Source of the DNA: Marinifilum sp. N1E240
GTDB lineage: Bacteria; Bacteroidota; Bacteroidia; Bacteroidales; Marinifilaceae
Length of the DNA: 64,000 nt
NCBI RefSeq assembly: GCF_009295825.1
Contig: NZ_WHKF01000002.1
Coordinates: 124,001 to 188,000 of the forward strand
Direction of reading: 5' to 3'
The position numbers and the translations under genes were made by a program. Below, piece by piece: positions 1-10,300 of this stretch (the stretch's first letter is position 1; every line of letters starts with the position of its first letter). The notes beneath the pieces were generated by a model. That model had not been told where the DNA came from and did not search any database. It saw only the letters and a list, made by a program, of their open reading frames with translations.

Positions 1-204
1 ACGAAAAATACGAAACATGCAATCTTTGGCTTGTAATCCTGATACATCAGGATCGATATCCTTAATCTGCTCAATGCAGAGCTCTACAAATAATTGGAAG
101 TCTTTTTTCGCTTGTTCGTATTTCTTTTTGTTAGCGTGAAACCAATCGCGGTTGTTGTTTTCACGCAGCTCAAGAAGAAAATCGTAAATTGAATGATTCA
201 GCAT
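1..204 (-). CDS. DUF2461 family protein, 3' end cut by the window
   Basis: The minus strand from the ATG at 204 reads open for 68 codons to the window edge. The protein starts MLNHSIYDFLLELRENN and continues with NRDWFHANKKKYEQAKKDF. The NNRDWFHANK pattern near the N-terminus is typical of the DUF2461 (TIGR02453) family, small cytosolic proteins of unknown function. It starts 4 bases after the stop of the DsrE-like gene upstream, so the two are probably co-transcribed. The C-terminal two thirds lie outside the window. Confidence 0.75.
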   Translation of the reverse strand, partial: MLNHSIYDFLLELRENNNRDWFHANKKKYEQAKKDFQLFVELCIEQIKDIDPDVSGLQAKDCMFRIFR

Positions 205-208
205 ATTC

Positions 209-658
209 TTAAAAAGTTATTACTTTATAATCTGTTTTTAAATATTCAGTTAGATCTTGTCCCATATATTTTACTTCAATTTCCAGGCTTTCTAACTTTT
301 CGGAAACACCATACATGTCGGCGCAAGCTTTACAGGCATACAATTTAATGCCAACATCCTGCATTTTTTTTAAGTATGCTTGCAGGTCATCATCTTCGCT
401 TAAAAGTTTTGAGGATGGTCCCCAAATTATAAAAACGACTTCATCCCACCATTCTTGTTTTGCTGCATTATAGGTATACATATATACCATTTTTTCAGCA
501 ACATCTTTATCTGCACTTGTCCATAGCACAGCAAGTTTATTTGATCGACTCATTTCTGTATTGATTTTGTCATTATTAGAGTTTTGAGCACTACAATTTA
601 TCGATAAAAAAGAAGCGATAAATATTACGAATAGAATTTGAATTGAAATATGCTTCAT
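209..658 (-). CDS. DsrE-family-like exported protein
   Basis: This 149-residue protein has an N-terminal signal peptide (hydrophobic residues 7-22 ending near NCSAQ; the Cys could be a lipidation site). The rest resembles the DsrE/DsrF-like sulfur-relay fold: a strand (KLAVLWTSAD), a helix, a second strand (WDEVVFIIWGPSSKLL) and a Cys pair in YACKACADMYG around residues 107-113, the usual site of the reactive Cys in this fold. Export is unusual for classical cytosolic DsrE proteins but common for Bacteroidota homologues. It lies 4 bases upstream of the DUF2461 gene. The substrate is unknown; a redox or sulfur-transfer role is only inferred from the fold. Confidence 0.65.
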   Translation of the reverse strand: MKHISIQILFVIFIASFLSINCSAQNSNNDKINTEMSRSNKLAVLWTSADKDVAEKMVYMYTYNAAKQEWWDEVVFIIWGPSSKLLSEDDDLQAYLKKMQDVGIKLYACKACADMYGVSEKLESLEIEVKYMGQDLTEYLKTDYKVITF

Positions 659-796
659 GGATGATTAAATATAATTAATATATCAAAATGTTGTTTTCAA
701 ATAAAAAAGAGGATTTTTGAAAAAATACCTCATTTCAGTCAAATATGAAATATAGCTTTATATGGAGCAATTAAAAATACTTATCAAAAAAATATA

Positions 797-838
797 ACTT
801 ATTTATAGGTATCACCGTTATAAAGGTGAATAATAAGT
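797..838. repeat. Nested inverted repeat upstream of the GT2 operon
   Basis: An outer stem ACTTATT (797-803) pairs with AATAAGT (832-838), and inside it TCACC (812-816) pairs with GGTGA (825-829). It lies 20 bases upstream of the first ATG of the 859-7310 operon, so it may be a 5' UTR hairpin or an operator. There is no T-tract, which argues against a terminator. The rest of the 200-base gap (659-858) is AT-rich, with no clear TAnnTTTG promoter. Confidence 0.35.
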
Positions 839-858
839 AATTTAAAGTAAAAAAGCGA

Positions 859-2031
859 ATGTGGAAGCTATTACGAGTGTTAATTTTATTGTTTTTACTG
901 ATTCCTGTAGTATCATGGATTAGCTGGAAACTTAAAAAAAACATTCCGATAAATCTTTTGGTGATTGATAAAACAACACCGGATAAAAACTTTTCTGAAC
1001 ATCTTTCTTTTTTCTGGGTTGCCAATCAGAACAAATGGGTAAAAAAGAATGGTGAAGAGTATAATTATGCTGTTGATTTTTTAGGTTTTCACCCAAGTGA
1101 GGAGGGAGATTACCTTATAAAAGATTTAAAATTGTATTCCAAGGATGCCATTGTTGAGATGGCAGACTCTTTGGATGTTGTTTTTTTTGCGGATACTTAC
1201 GGAATTTACAATTCCAATTGGAAAGACCATCCTGACTATGGGAAAGATACGATCTCTTTATTTTACGGTGGTTTACAGCCAGAAGAATTAAATTTATTGA
1301 GGGAATTAAAACGGAAAGGAAAAACGATAATTGCAGAATTCAATTTTTTTGCATCACCAACATCATCAGTATTAAGAAAACAGACAGAACAATTGTTTGG
1401 TGTCAAATGGAGTGGATGGCTTGGTAAATATTACCATACACTTGATACACTATTGGATCCCGAAATTCCGAAATGGGTTCCGGATTTGTATCAAAAGAAT
1501 TATAAGGATGAGTATGATTTTAAAAAAGGAGGAATTGTATTGGTTGACAACAGAGAACGAATTGTAATTTTAGAAGAGGGTAGGCACTTAAATACTCGTT
1601 TTCCTATTTTAAAAAGCCAATTAAGCACTCAATTGGAATACAATGTTCCTGCAGAAATTTATTATCCCTTTTGGTTTGATATTAACTCAACGGATTCACG
1701 AAATCATGTTCTTGCCAATTTTAATTTAGATGTGAATAAGAATGGAAAAAGTTTGCTGGATTCTTTGAATATACCAAGTACTTTCCCTGCAATTATAGAA
1801 CACGAAAAAGATTATAATTTTCTTTATTTCGCCTGTGATTTTTCTGATAACAATATGGGGATTTATTCTTCATATTTTGACGGAATTGAAAAATTAAGTG
1901 GGGCTTTCTATAGTCCGAATCAAGTAAAGGATAGAAAAATGTTCTTTTGGAAATACTATCGCCCATTTATGGGGACGGTTATGGATAGTATTTCGTTGCG
2001 AAGTGCAAATAAAATGAATTATGCAGATTAA
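859..2031 (+). CDS. Membrane-anchored protein of unknown function, first gene of GT2/YaiO/CotH operon
   Basis: A 390-residue protein with one N-terminal membrane segment (about residues 4-23) followed by Lys residues (WKLKKN), which suggests a signal anchor with an extracytoplasmic body. No catalytic motif is recognised. The stretch LDVVFFADTYGIY and later LKRKGKTIIAEFNFFASP look like the alternating strand/helix pattern of a Rossmann-like or glutamine-amidotransferase-like fold (as in DUF4350 proteins), but this is tentative. It is the first gene of a tight operon (18 bases to the next gene) encoding an outer-membrane barrel, a CotH-like kinase, a HEAT protein and a glycosyltransferase, so a role in polysaccharide assembly or modification at the envelope is inferred. 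The ATG is preceded by an A-rich stretch rather than a Shine-Dalgarno sequence. Confidence 0.7.
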   Translation: MWKLLRVLILLFLLIPVVSWISWKLKKNIPINLLVIDKTTPDKNFSEHLSFFWVANQNKWVKKNGEEYNYAVDFLGFHPSEEGDYLIKDLKLYSKDAIVEMADSLDVVFFADTYGIYNSNWKDHPDYGKDTISLFYGGLQPEELNLLRELKRKGKTIIAEFNFFASPTSSVLRKQTEQLFGVKWSGWLGKYYHTLDTLLDPEIPKWVPDLYQKNYKDEYDFKKGGIVLVDNRERIVILEEGRHLNTRFPILKSQLSTQLEYNVPAEIYYPFWFDINSTDSRNHVLANFNLDVNKNGKSLLDSLNIPSTFPAIIEHEKDYNFLYFACDFSDNNMGIYSSYFDGIEKLSGAFYSPNQVKDRKMFFWKYYRPFMGTVMDSISLRSANKMNYAD

Positions 2032-2049
2032 ATAAGTCAATTCGATTAT

Positions 2050-3348
2050 ATGATAAAAATTTATACTCTCATATTTACAATTGTTTTTTCCGTAGTGCAA
2101 ATGGATGTTTCTTTTGCTCAGGAAAATGCTATGCCTGGTGTTAAGAATTTCAAAAATGAGTTTTCTAAAGCCAGAGAATTAGCGTTTAATGGACAAAGGG
2201 AAGATGCCAGAACAATTTGTTACGCCTTACTGAAAGAGAAGCCAAATTTTACTCCTGCACGAATTCTAATTGGAAGAACGTTTTCCTGGGATAAAAAATA
2301 TGATGAAGCCAGACTTGAATTGCAAAAGGTTTTAGATCTGGATTTTGATAATAAAGACGCTATTCTGGCTAGTATAGATTGTGAAAAATGGTCGGGAGAG
2401 CTTTCCAAGGCATTGTATTATTGCGATTATGGATTATCATTTTATCCTAGAGAGGAGAAAATTATTATCAAGAAAATTGGATTGCTGCAGGATAAAGGTT
2501 TGGAAAGTAAATCGCTGCAAGCAATAAATGAATTGTTAGAAATAAACCCCGCAAGTAGTGAGGGAATAAGATTATTCAAGAAGTATAAATCTGGATCACG
2601 AAGATATACATTGGCTTTAAAACATGATTTCGAACACTTCAAGGAGCCATATATTCGAAGATGGCATGTCACATCATTGCAAGTAAGCAGAAAGAATTCA
2701 TGGGGCAGTTTAATAGGAAAAGTGAATGTTGGAGATTTGGTTTCAGGTGGTGAAAGTTTATGGTCGAAAGAGGTTTCCAAACAGTTTGAATTGGATGCAT
2801 ATCCTCGTGTAACCAGAACGAGTTACATGTATTTAAATTATGGTTATTCGCCGGATAATTTATTTCCAGAACACAGAGCCGGTGCGGAATGGTATCAGAA
2901 ATTGCCTTCGAAATTTGAAGCCTCAGCAGGAATTCGATTTATGAAATTTAATGGCAGTAGCGGAAGTAAAAATGTATACATCTATACAGGATCTATAGGA
3001 AAATACTATCGAAATTATTGGTTTTCTCTTCGTGGCTATTTTACCCCTAAAAACAGTAAAGTATCAAAATCATTTCTGTTTACCACAAGAAGATATTTGA
3101 GTGATGCTAAGCAATACATCGGAGTGGAAGTGGGATTGGGAACTTCTCCGGATGAGTTTCGTGGTAATACCTCAAATTTTGAAACCTATACATCCGATAG
3201 CTACAAGTTAAGGTTGGCTTATCAGGATCAATTCTTAGATAAACGATTTACTTATTTGTTGCGCGCAGGAATAGAAAAAGAGGAATATAGGCTTAATGAC
3301 AATAGGAATATCTTGAGTTTGTCAATTAAACTATCATACAATTTATAA
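2050..3348 (+). CDS. TPR-containing YaiO-family outer-membrane beta-barrel protein
   Basis: 432 residues. A signal peptide (residues 1-24, ending SFAQ) is followed by tetratricopeptide-like helical repeats (about 30-185; for example FNGQREDARTICYALLKEKP and KKYDEARLELQKVLDLD). From about 195 the sequence turns into alternating aromatic strands (LMYLNYGYSPD-type hairpins, YYRNYWFSLRGYF, FTYLLRAGIEKEEY) ending in LSLSIKLSYNL, a typical outer-membrane C-terminus. This TPR plus barrel layout matches the YaiO family (TIGR04390 type). In E. coli, yaiO lies near the GT2 gene yaiP, and here the GT2 gene is three genes downstream. The likely role is an outer-membrane export channel, with TPRs binding periplasmic partners, analogous to BcsC or PgaA. 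Confidence 0.8.
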   Translation: MIKIYTLIFTIVFSVVQMDVSFAQENAMPGVKNFKNEFSKARELAFNGQREDARTICYALLKEKPNFTPARILIGRTFSWDKKYDEARLELQKVLDLDFDNKDAILASIDCEKWSGELSKALYYCDYGLSFYPREEKIIIKKIGLLQDKGLESKSLQAINELLEINPASSEGIRLFKKYKSGSRRYTLALKHDFEHFKEPYIRRWHVTSLQVSRKNSWGSLIGKVNVGDLVSGGESLWSKEVSKQFELDAYPRVTRTSYMYLNYGYSPDNLFPEHRAGAEWYQKLPSKFEASAGIRFMKFNGSSGSKNVYIYTGSIGKYYRNYWFSLRGYFTPKNSKVSKSFLFTTRRYLSDAKQYIGVEVGLGTSPDEFRGNTSNFETYTSDSYKLRLAYQDQFLDKRFTYLLRAGIEKEEYRLNDNRNILSLSIKLSYNL

Positions 3349-3350
3349 GG

Positions 3351-4643
3351 ATGAGGCGGAAAATTCTATTCATATCAGTTTTACTATGTGTTTTTCTTTC
3401 TAATACATATTCACAGCAGCCGAAAGATGAAGGGAAAAATATACCTGGTAGTGAAATATTTGATACGGAGAAAGTACATGAGATTCGAATTAATTTCCTG
3501 CAGAACGCTGCATGGGATAGCTTGATTCAACACAAGGAAATGCGAGATTCCTTAAATGTCAAAAAATATCTTCAAGGAAATGTTGAGGTGAATGGAAAAA
3601 TTTATTATTCATGTGGTGTGAGAATAAAGGGGGAGTCGTCTTATGATTTTTATCCCGGGAAGAAAAAATCATTGAAAATTAATTTTGGAGAATTTGTTAA
3701 AAAGCAAAAGCTAAATGGATTAAAAACGATAAACCTGAACAATGCATTTAGAGATCCAAGCTTTATGAGGGAAAAACTTTTTTTGGATTTCTTGCGTTCG
3801 GAAAAAATTGCCGCTCCAAGATGTGCCTATGCAAATGTCTATTTAAACAACGAATTGTTGGGATTATATGTATTGGTTGAAGAAATAAATAGAGGATTTT
3901 TGAAACACAATTTTGGAAACAAAAAAGGTTGGTTTTTTAAGGGCGAACCTAAGGCCACCTTTAAATATATGGGTGAAAATATTTTAGAGTACCAAAGCGA
4001 CTACAAGAATAAAACAAAATCTATAGAAGGATACTCAGAATTGATTGATTTGATTAGAATAGCGAATGATCAGGGAGACCTTGAAAGTGTTTTTAATGTA
4101 GAGGATTGTTTAAAGATTTTTGCAATAACATCTCTATTTATGAATGTTGATTCCTATAATCTTTTGCATCGACACAATTATTATCTCTATAAAAATACCA
4201 GTACGAAAAAGTTTGAGTGGATTCCATACGATGCAAACTATTCGTTTTGTGCTTTTAGTTCTGTATTTACTTTAAGCGAGGCGGAAAATTTGAGTGTGTT
4301 TTATATCAAAAAAAATCATGATGTTCCTCTCTTGAGAACATTATTTGGTGTGAAAAAGTACCGGGAATTTTACAGCGGATATATCAAGGAATTACTACTT
4401 AGAAAGAATATTGAGAAGGATATCAATAATGAAATTGATAGACTCTCGATAAGAATAAAAAAGCATGTTTATGCCGACAATCATAAGATGTATACAAATA
4501 CAGAATTTGATGATAATTTGAATACGGCTTTGGGGGATTTTTTAGATCCAGGAGCTTTTATTCCAGGCTTAAAACCATTTGTTCGAAAGAGACTTGAAGC
4601 AGTAAGATTGGAGTTAAAATTAAAAAAGGAGAAGAGAGATTAA
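3351..4643 (+). CDS. CotH-like protein kinase family, exported
   Basis: 430 residues with a signal peptide (about 1-21, ending TYSQ). The body matches the CotH fold, an atypical kinase first found in spore coats: the RIKGESSYDF and KKSLKINF strands, LNNAFRDPSFMREKLFLDFL, the P-loop-equivalent region YANVYLNNELLGLYVLVEEINRGFL, and WIPYDANYSF, which corresponds to the WDxD-like acidic motif of CotH proteins. The Asp in YDAN is the expected metal ligand, but the second Asp cannot be assigned by eye. It starts 2 bases after the YaiO gene. Secreted CotH proteins in Bacteroidota have no defined substrate. Here a glycan or an outer-membrane partner is a reasonable guess from the operon. Confidence 0.8.
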   Translation: MRRKILFISVLLCVFLSNTYSQQPKDEGKNIPGSEIFDTEKVHEIRINFLQNAAWDSLIQHKEMRDSLNVKKYLQGNVEVNGKIYYSCGVRIKGESSYDFYPGKKKSLKINFGEFVKKQKLNGLKTINLNNAFRDPSFMREKLFLDFLRSEKIAAPRCAYANVYLNNELLGLYVLVEEINRGFLKHNFGNKKGWFFKGEPKATFKYMGENILEYQSDYKNKTKSIEGYSELIDLIRIANDQGDLESVFNVEDCLKIFAITSLFMNVDSYNLLHRHNYYLYKNTSTKKFEWIPYDANYSFCAFSSVFTLSEAENLSVFYIKKNHDVPLLRTLFGVKKYREFYSGYIKELLLRKNIEKDINNEIDRLSIRIKKHVYADNHKMYTNTEFDDNLNTALGDFLDPGAFIPGLKPFVRKRLEAVRLELKLKKEKRD

Positions 4644-4644
4644 G

Positions 4645-5844
4645 ATGTCTTTACTATTAGAACATATCAGCCATTTTGATCTTCAGGAGGTAATTAATAT
4701 GCTCCCTGATACGTGTTATATTGTGTTCGATTTTTTTGAAGGAATAATCGATTCGCTAAAAGGAATCTTGAATTTTACCTTTGAAAGGTTGCCTTACAAT
4801 GCGTTAAATAGACTAATTGTTTATTTAATCTTGATATTTTTCTTTTCACTGTTGATTTTGTTGCCTTCGATTTTGATATCGAAGCTTTACATTGCCTTCA
4901 GAAAGAGTAAATACAATGAGTTGTATAAAAAATATTCTCAATATGTTATAGGTTTTTTAATTGGAAATCAATCCAAGGATGACATTAAGGAATTAAAAGA
5001 ATTAAAAACAAAAACGTTTCATCGAAATGTAATGATTCATGTTTTAATGTCGATTGATAAAGCTGAGAATAAAGAGGTGAGTGACAAAATTCGAATGCTT
5101 TATACCGAATTAAAATTAGATAAAGATTCAGTTAAGAAATTAAATAGAAGGGCTTGGAATAAAAAAATATTTGGGATTAGAGAACTGAGTCATATGAGAG
5201 TGAAATCCGAAAACAGAAGAATTATGGGATTTCAGCAAAAGTCAAACGAAGTGTTACGAATTGAATCTCAAATGGGATTGATAAAGTTATTGCCCTTTGT
5301 TCCTTTTGCTTTTCTTGATTCTCAGGAAAAACCTTTTACAGTTTGGGAGCAAATAAATGTTTTTGATTTAATTCGTAAGAACCGAATTGAGATTCCTGAA
5401 TTTCATCTTTGGTTGGATCATTGGAATGACTCTGTTGTAATGTTTTGCTTGGATATGATTCGTGTATTGAAACAAAAGGAAGCTGCAGCAAAGGTTATGG
5501 AGTTAATTGATCATGATAACGACTTGGTTAAAGGAAAGGTGATAAAAACTCTTATTGATCTGGAAAATAGAGATGCGGTAAGTAAATTGAAAGAAATATT
5601 TGTGTTAGAGGAGTTGCCCAATCAGTTGAATATCATTCGTTCTATTGGGAAATTGGGAATGGAAAGTGAGATCAATTTCTTATTAGATAAATTAAACGAT
5701 GAGGAGTTTAAAATTCAAATGGAGGCTTGTAAATCCATAGCAATGATTGGTGAGTTTGGGGTAAATAAGTTAAAAGAAAAATTGGAAGATGCTGATGAGC
5801 AGTTAGAGTCCATTATAAACCATGTGTTAGATCCTAGAATATGA
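4645..5844 (+). CDS. HEAT-repeat inner-membrane protein next to GT2
   Basis: 399 residues. One strong membrane segment lies at about 55-80 (LIVYLILIFFFSLLILLPSILIS), with an amphipathic N-terminus before it. The cytosolic C-terminal half contains at least three HEAT-like helix pairs (about 265-390; for example AAAKVMELIDHDNDLVKGKV, AVSKLKEIFVLEELPNQL and EINFLLDKLNDEEFKIQM). The stop codon overlaps the GT2 start in ATGA, which implies translational coupling and probably a fixed stoichiometry. HEAT proteins fused or adjacent to membrane GT2 synthases recur in Bacteroidota; this one probably scaffolds or regulates the synthase. No enzymatic motif was seen. Confidence 0.75.
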   Translation: MSLLLEHISHFDLQEVINMLPDTCYIVFDFFEGIIDSLKGILNFTFERLPYNALNRLIVYLILIFFFSLLILLPSILISKLYIAFRKSKYNELYKKYSQYVIGFLIGNQSKDDIKELKELKTKTFHRNVMIHVLMSIDKAENKEVSDKIRMLYTELKLDKDSVKKLNRRAWNKKIFGIRELSHMRVKSENRRIMGFQQKSNEVLRIESQMGLIKLLPFVPFAFLDSQEKPFTVWEQINVFDLIRKNRIEIPEFHLWLDHWNDSVVMFCLDMIRVLKQKEAAAKVMELIDHDNDLVKGKVIKTLIDLENRDAVSKLKEIFVLEELPNQLNIIRSIGKLGMESEINFLLDKLNDEEFKIQMEACKSIAMIGEFGVNKLKEKLEDADEQLESIINHVLDPRI

Positions 5845-7310
5845 ATTACGACGAGTTGATAAGGTTTATAAGTTATTTTTTGGATAAGATATTCATATCT
5901 TATGCATTTCTTTTGATATTCAGTTATACGGCTTTGAGTATAATTTCTGGAATTTCATTGAGGCATTATTTGAAAAAAAATAGCTTCGTGGATTACAGTG
6001 TAATTCTGGATTCGCCTTTGGCACCTTCGGTTTCTGTATTGGTTCCAGCTTTTAACGAAGCCAAAACTATTGTAGATAATGTGGAATCCATTTATACCAT
6101 ACATTACAATAATTTTGACGTAATTGTAATCAACGATGGAAGCACAGATTCAACCTTTGAAGAGTTGAAGGAAGCCTTCAAATTGGAGAAAGTAAATTTC
6201 GCTGTGAATATTGAAGTACCTACACAAGAAATTAGAGGTGTATACAAGTCGAAGTTAAATTCTTATTCCAATTTAATTGTTGTAGATAAAGAAAATGGTG
6301 GAAAAGCTGATGCCTTAAATGCTGGAATTAACATTTCCGATCGTGATTTGTTTATGGCGATTGATGCTGATTCAATACTTGAACCCGATGCCGTTTTAAA
6401 ATTGGTTAAGCCATTTTTAGAGCGTACAGATAGAAGAGTGATTGCAGCAGGAGGCGTAGTACGTATTGTAAATTCATGTATTGTTGAGGATGGTCGAATA
6501 TCTGAAGTAAGAGTGCCACGTAATTTGTTAGCCAGGATGCAAGTGTTGGAGTATACTCGTTCATTTTTAATGGGTAGAATGGCATGGGCAAAATTAGATG
6601 GTTTAATCATTATTTCAGGAGCCATGGGAATGTTCGATCGTGATGTTGTTGTTCAGAGTGGAGGCTATGCACATACTATTGGTGAAGATATGGAATTGGT
6701 TGTTCGTATTCGTCGTTATATGTCGGAGCAACGTGAGAAATACAAGATAGAGTATGTACCCGATCCTTTGTGTTGGACTGAAGCTCCGGTGGACCTAGGA
6801 ACTTTTGGTCGTCAACGTAGTAGATGGACACGTGGCACAATTGAAACGCTTACCGATCATTCCAAAATATTCTTTTCGCCTCGCTATGGAGCCATGGGTA
6901 TGATGGGATATCCATTTTGGTTTATTTTTGAATGGTTGGCACCAATTGTTGAGTTGATAGGTATTATTTATGCCATTGTTTTATATGCTACTGGAAATTT
7001 AAGTCTTAATTTTATTTTAATCACATTTCTTTTTGTTTATACGTTTGCCTTGTTTTTTACCACTTGGGCTATTTTGTATGAAGAATTAACCTTTCATCGT
7101 TACGAACGAAAAGGGGATGTTTTTAAATTATGGATTGCCGCTGTTTTAGAGCCATTTTTATTGCACCCGATTTGTTTGTTTTTTTCTATTAAGGGGAACA
7201 TTCAGTATGCCATGGGAAATAGAAAATGGGGTAAAATGGAGCGTAAAGGATTTAAGCACCGCAAAGAGAAAAAGCAGCGAAAACTTCAGGTTGACGTTTC
7301 TAAAAATTGA
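5841..7310 (+). CDS. Processive membrane glycosyltransferase, family GT2 (BcsA/PgaC-like)
   Basis: 489 residues with all catalytic motifs of processive GT2 enzymes: NDGS at 98-101, the metal-binding DAD at 175-177, the ED base at 282-283 and QRSRW at 325-329, which holds the growing chain. One membrane segment lies at about 18-38, and two or three more at about 352-420 form the channel. The tail (after about 455) is very Lys/Arg-rich. There is no PilZ domain, so direct c-di-GMP control through this protein is not indicated. It is the last gene of the operon, and its start overlaps the HEAT gene by 4 bases. The product is a polysaccharide; its sugar cannot be read from the sequence. Its final 25 bases overlap the end of the convergent kinase gene. 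Confidence 0.88.
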   Translation: MNYDELIRFISYFLDKIFISYAFLLIFSYTALSIISGISLRHYLKKNSFVDYSVILDSPLAPSVSVLVPAFNEAKTIVDNVESIYTIHYNNFDVIVINDGSTDSTFEELKEAFKLEKVNFAVNIEVPTQEIRGVYKSKLNSYSNLIVVDKENGGKADALNAGINISDRDLFMAIDADSILEPDAVLKLVKPFLERTDRRVIAAGGVVRIVNSCIVEDGRISEVRVPRNLLARMQVLEYTRSFLMGRMAWAKLDGLIIISGAMGMFDRDVVVQSGGYAHTIGEDMELVVRIRRYMSEQREKYKIEYVPDPLCWTEAPVDLGTFGRQRSRWTRGTIETLTDHSKIFFSPRYGAMGMMGYPFWFIFEWLAPIVELIGIIYAIVLYATGNLSLNFILITFLFVYTFALFFTTWAILYEELTFHRYERKGDVFKLWIAAVLEPFLLHPICLFFSIKGNIQYAMGNRKWGKMERKGFKHRKEKKQRKLQVDVSKN

Positions 7311-10300
7311 TTAATTCTCATTAGTAGTTTTTCAGAATTCAATGGTTTAGCAAAGAAATCATTGCATCCGGCTAATATAGCATTTTCTTTATCACTGATG
7401 GATGCGTATGCTGTCTGTGCTATGATTGGTGTATTTGTTAGGATTTGCCTTATTGCTTTAGTAGCCTCAATTCCATTTACTTCAGGCATTTGAATATCCA
7501 TTAATATTAAATCAGGTTCAATTCTGGATTTGCACAGATCGATTGCTTCCTTCCCATTTTTACAGATAAGTAATTCGGCTTGAGTGTTTTCAAAAAGTTC
7601 TGTAAAATAACTAATATTGATATCAACATCTTCTACGATTAGGATTTTTTTACCAGTCCAATTAAATATCTCTGTTCTTAATTCTACATTTTGAGCTTTG
7701 ACATTTATTTTAGTAATGGGAATAAAAAATTCAAATTTAGAACCTTTATCTACAGTTGATGAAAGAGAAATTTCTCCATCCAATAATTCAATCAATCCTT
7801 TGGAAATTGGGAGTCCTAAACCAGCACCACCAAATTGTTTTGTATATACATTTTCAATTTGTCCGAACCTTTCAAAAATGATATTTTCCTTGTGTTTCGG
7901 AATGCCAATACCACTATCTTCAACTTTAAAAACAAGTTTTGATTCGAATAAGTCAACTGTTATCTTAATGAAGCCATCAGCAGTGAACTTTAAGGCATTA
8001 TTCACTAAATTTATAAGAACTTGTTTTATTTTTCCCGAATCAGAATTAATTTGATCATATTCCTCGGGAACATTATTTATAAATGAGATGTTTAGATGTT
8101 CCTTTTGGTATTTTAATTTTTCCAGTTTGAATAATATTTCTATATCATTGAATAATTTGGAGATAGAAAATGCTGAAGAGAAAATTTTTAATTGCTGTAC
8201 CTCTAGATAAGAGATGTCAATTATGTTGTTAATAATATCAAGCAATTGTCTTCCATTTTGATTTAAAATATCAACATATTTTTCTTTCTTTTCTTTAGTT
8301 AAGTTGTTCTTTAGTAGAAGTTGGCTAAAACCTAAAATTCCATTCATAGGAGTCCTTATTTCATGACTCATATTTGCCAAGAATGCCGATTTTAATCGAT
8401 CACTCTCTTCAGCTTTCTTCAGGGCTAATTTTAATTCATTTTCAACTTTTTTAATTTGTGAGGTGTCCATGACAAATGCTAAATACTCGTTGCTATTAAG
8501 TTGGACCGCATTTATGAATACAGGAAGCGTTGTTTTATTTGCTGTTTGGATTATTACTTCTCCTTGAACTTTACCTGTGGTGAGGAGCTGTTTCAACATA
8601 TCTTTGTTTTTCTCCATTTCTATAGGAGCAAAAAAGTCACTTATGTAGTAAACCTTATCCGAATCAGATTCTAATTCCAGAAGTTTTGTAAAGGAAATAT
8701 TTGAGAATGAGACTTTGGTTTCTCGATTAAAAATGACTAATCCATTTGGAGATTCATCAATATATGTTCTTAGTTTGTATTCACTGGTAATAAGTGCTTT
8801 TTCTGTTGCAATTCTTTGACTTATGTCATTCATCAGCCATATTTCTTTATTGTCGAAACTATAAGCATGAAATTCCACATGTTTTTTTAATCCACTTTTT
8901 GTTGTAATGCTCTTGACAGTTGGTAGTTTAAAGCTTTCAGTTTTACTTTTTAAATAGGTTTGAAAATTAACATTTTTTTTGTTTTTATAAAGAGCAGCAA
9001 ACCACGATTCAATATCTGGTGTTTCTTCATTTAAATACTCAGTTATTTCATAAGCCTTTTTGTTGGTAAAGAGTTTGTCTCCTTCAATAATAATCGCACC
9101 CGATGGCAGGTTTTCAATCAATTCGCGGAAACGCTTCTCCGATATTTTTAAGGCTTCCTCCGTCTTTATTCTTTCACTTATTTCATTTTCTAACTCCTTA
9201 TTTTTAATACTTAATGAGGAGGTTTGCTTCATCACAGCTACTCTAAGTTGTCGATTAAAAATAAATAAATACAGAGAGAAAATTATAACAATGGAACAAA
9301 TAAGAGTGATAATGATTAATGTCCATTTTAACCAGAATGGTGTTTTAAATTGTTCGGGTTGATAAACAAATCCATCTAGATTGTAATTGGGTTTTATCAT
9401 GCCCATTTGTGCACATATTTTTGCAATATTATCTAATCTACCTGGATTAATATGACCTATTTCAACGTACTCATTCAGGATTAATTTTTTGATTTGGTTG
9501 GCTTCGAATCTTAAATGATTTTTACTTTTTTTTACGCCATATTTGGTAATTAACAGATCGATGATTTCTTCCGAGTTAGCAAGTGCATATTCCCAACCTT
9601 TTTTGCTGGCTCTAATGAATGCATCTACGCGTTTGGGGTTGTTTTCTATTTCTTTTTCACTGGTGAATATGCCATCTCCGTAAAAATCAATTCCGTAACT
9701 CTGCGGATAGATAATGGAGTAGGGGATATTTTGTTCTTCTAAAAAATAAGGTTCATTTGTAGAGTAAGCATTTAAGGCATCCGTTTTTTTATTTATCAGA
9801 TCATTAATATTGTAGGAAGTAGTTTGTCGTTGAATATTAAACAATTGTATTCCTTCCTGATAGAAAATGGCAAGTAATTCCGGATCACGAAATTGATCTA
9901 ATAGCATTATCCGTTTGTTTATTAAATCGTGAGCCGTATGAATATTCGATTCCTTTAGAGATAGGAAAATGGATGGAGAGCTTTGGAAAATAGATGCCAA
10001 AAGAACGATTGGTTTATTGTTAACTCTTTCAATTAAAATATCATTGGCGGCAATACCATAATCGGCTTTACCTTCAAGTACCATTTGTATAGAATTGATA
10101 TTACCACCCTCTAGCAGTTCAACATCTAACCCTTCTTCGCTAAAATAGCCTTTGTGTAATGCTGCATAATATCCTGCAAACTGAAATTGATGATAATACT
10201 TTAATTGTAACTTAATTTTATCTGGTTGAGGAGTTTTGTGTGTGGTGTTTGAGTGTATTTTGGGAACAAAAGCCAATAGTAAAAATATCACTAAAATTGG

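Noticed and set aside
771-1025. 84-residue minus-strand ORF overlapping the start of the 859 gene
   Set aside because: AT-rich antisense frame; the plus-strand gene has coding character and operon context.
6263-6625. 120-residue minus-strand ORF inside the GT2 gene
   Set aside because: Shadow of the catalytic core of the glycosyltransferase.
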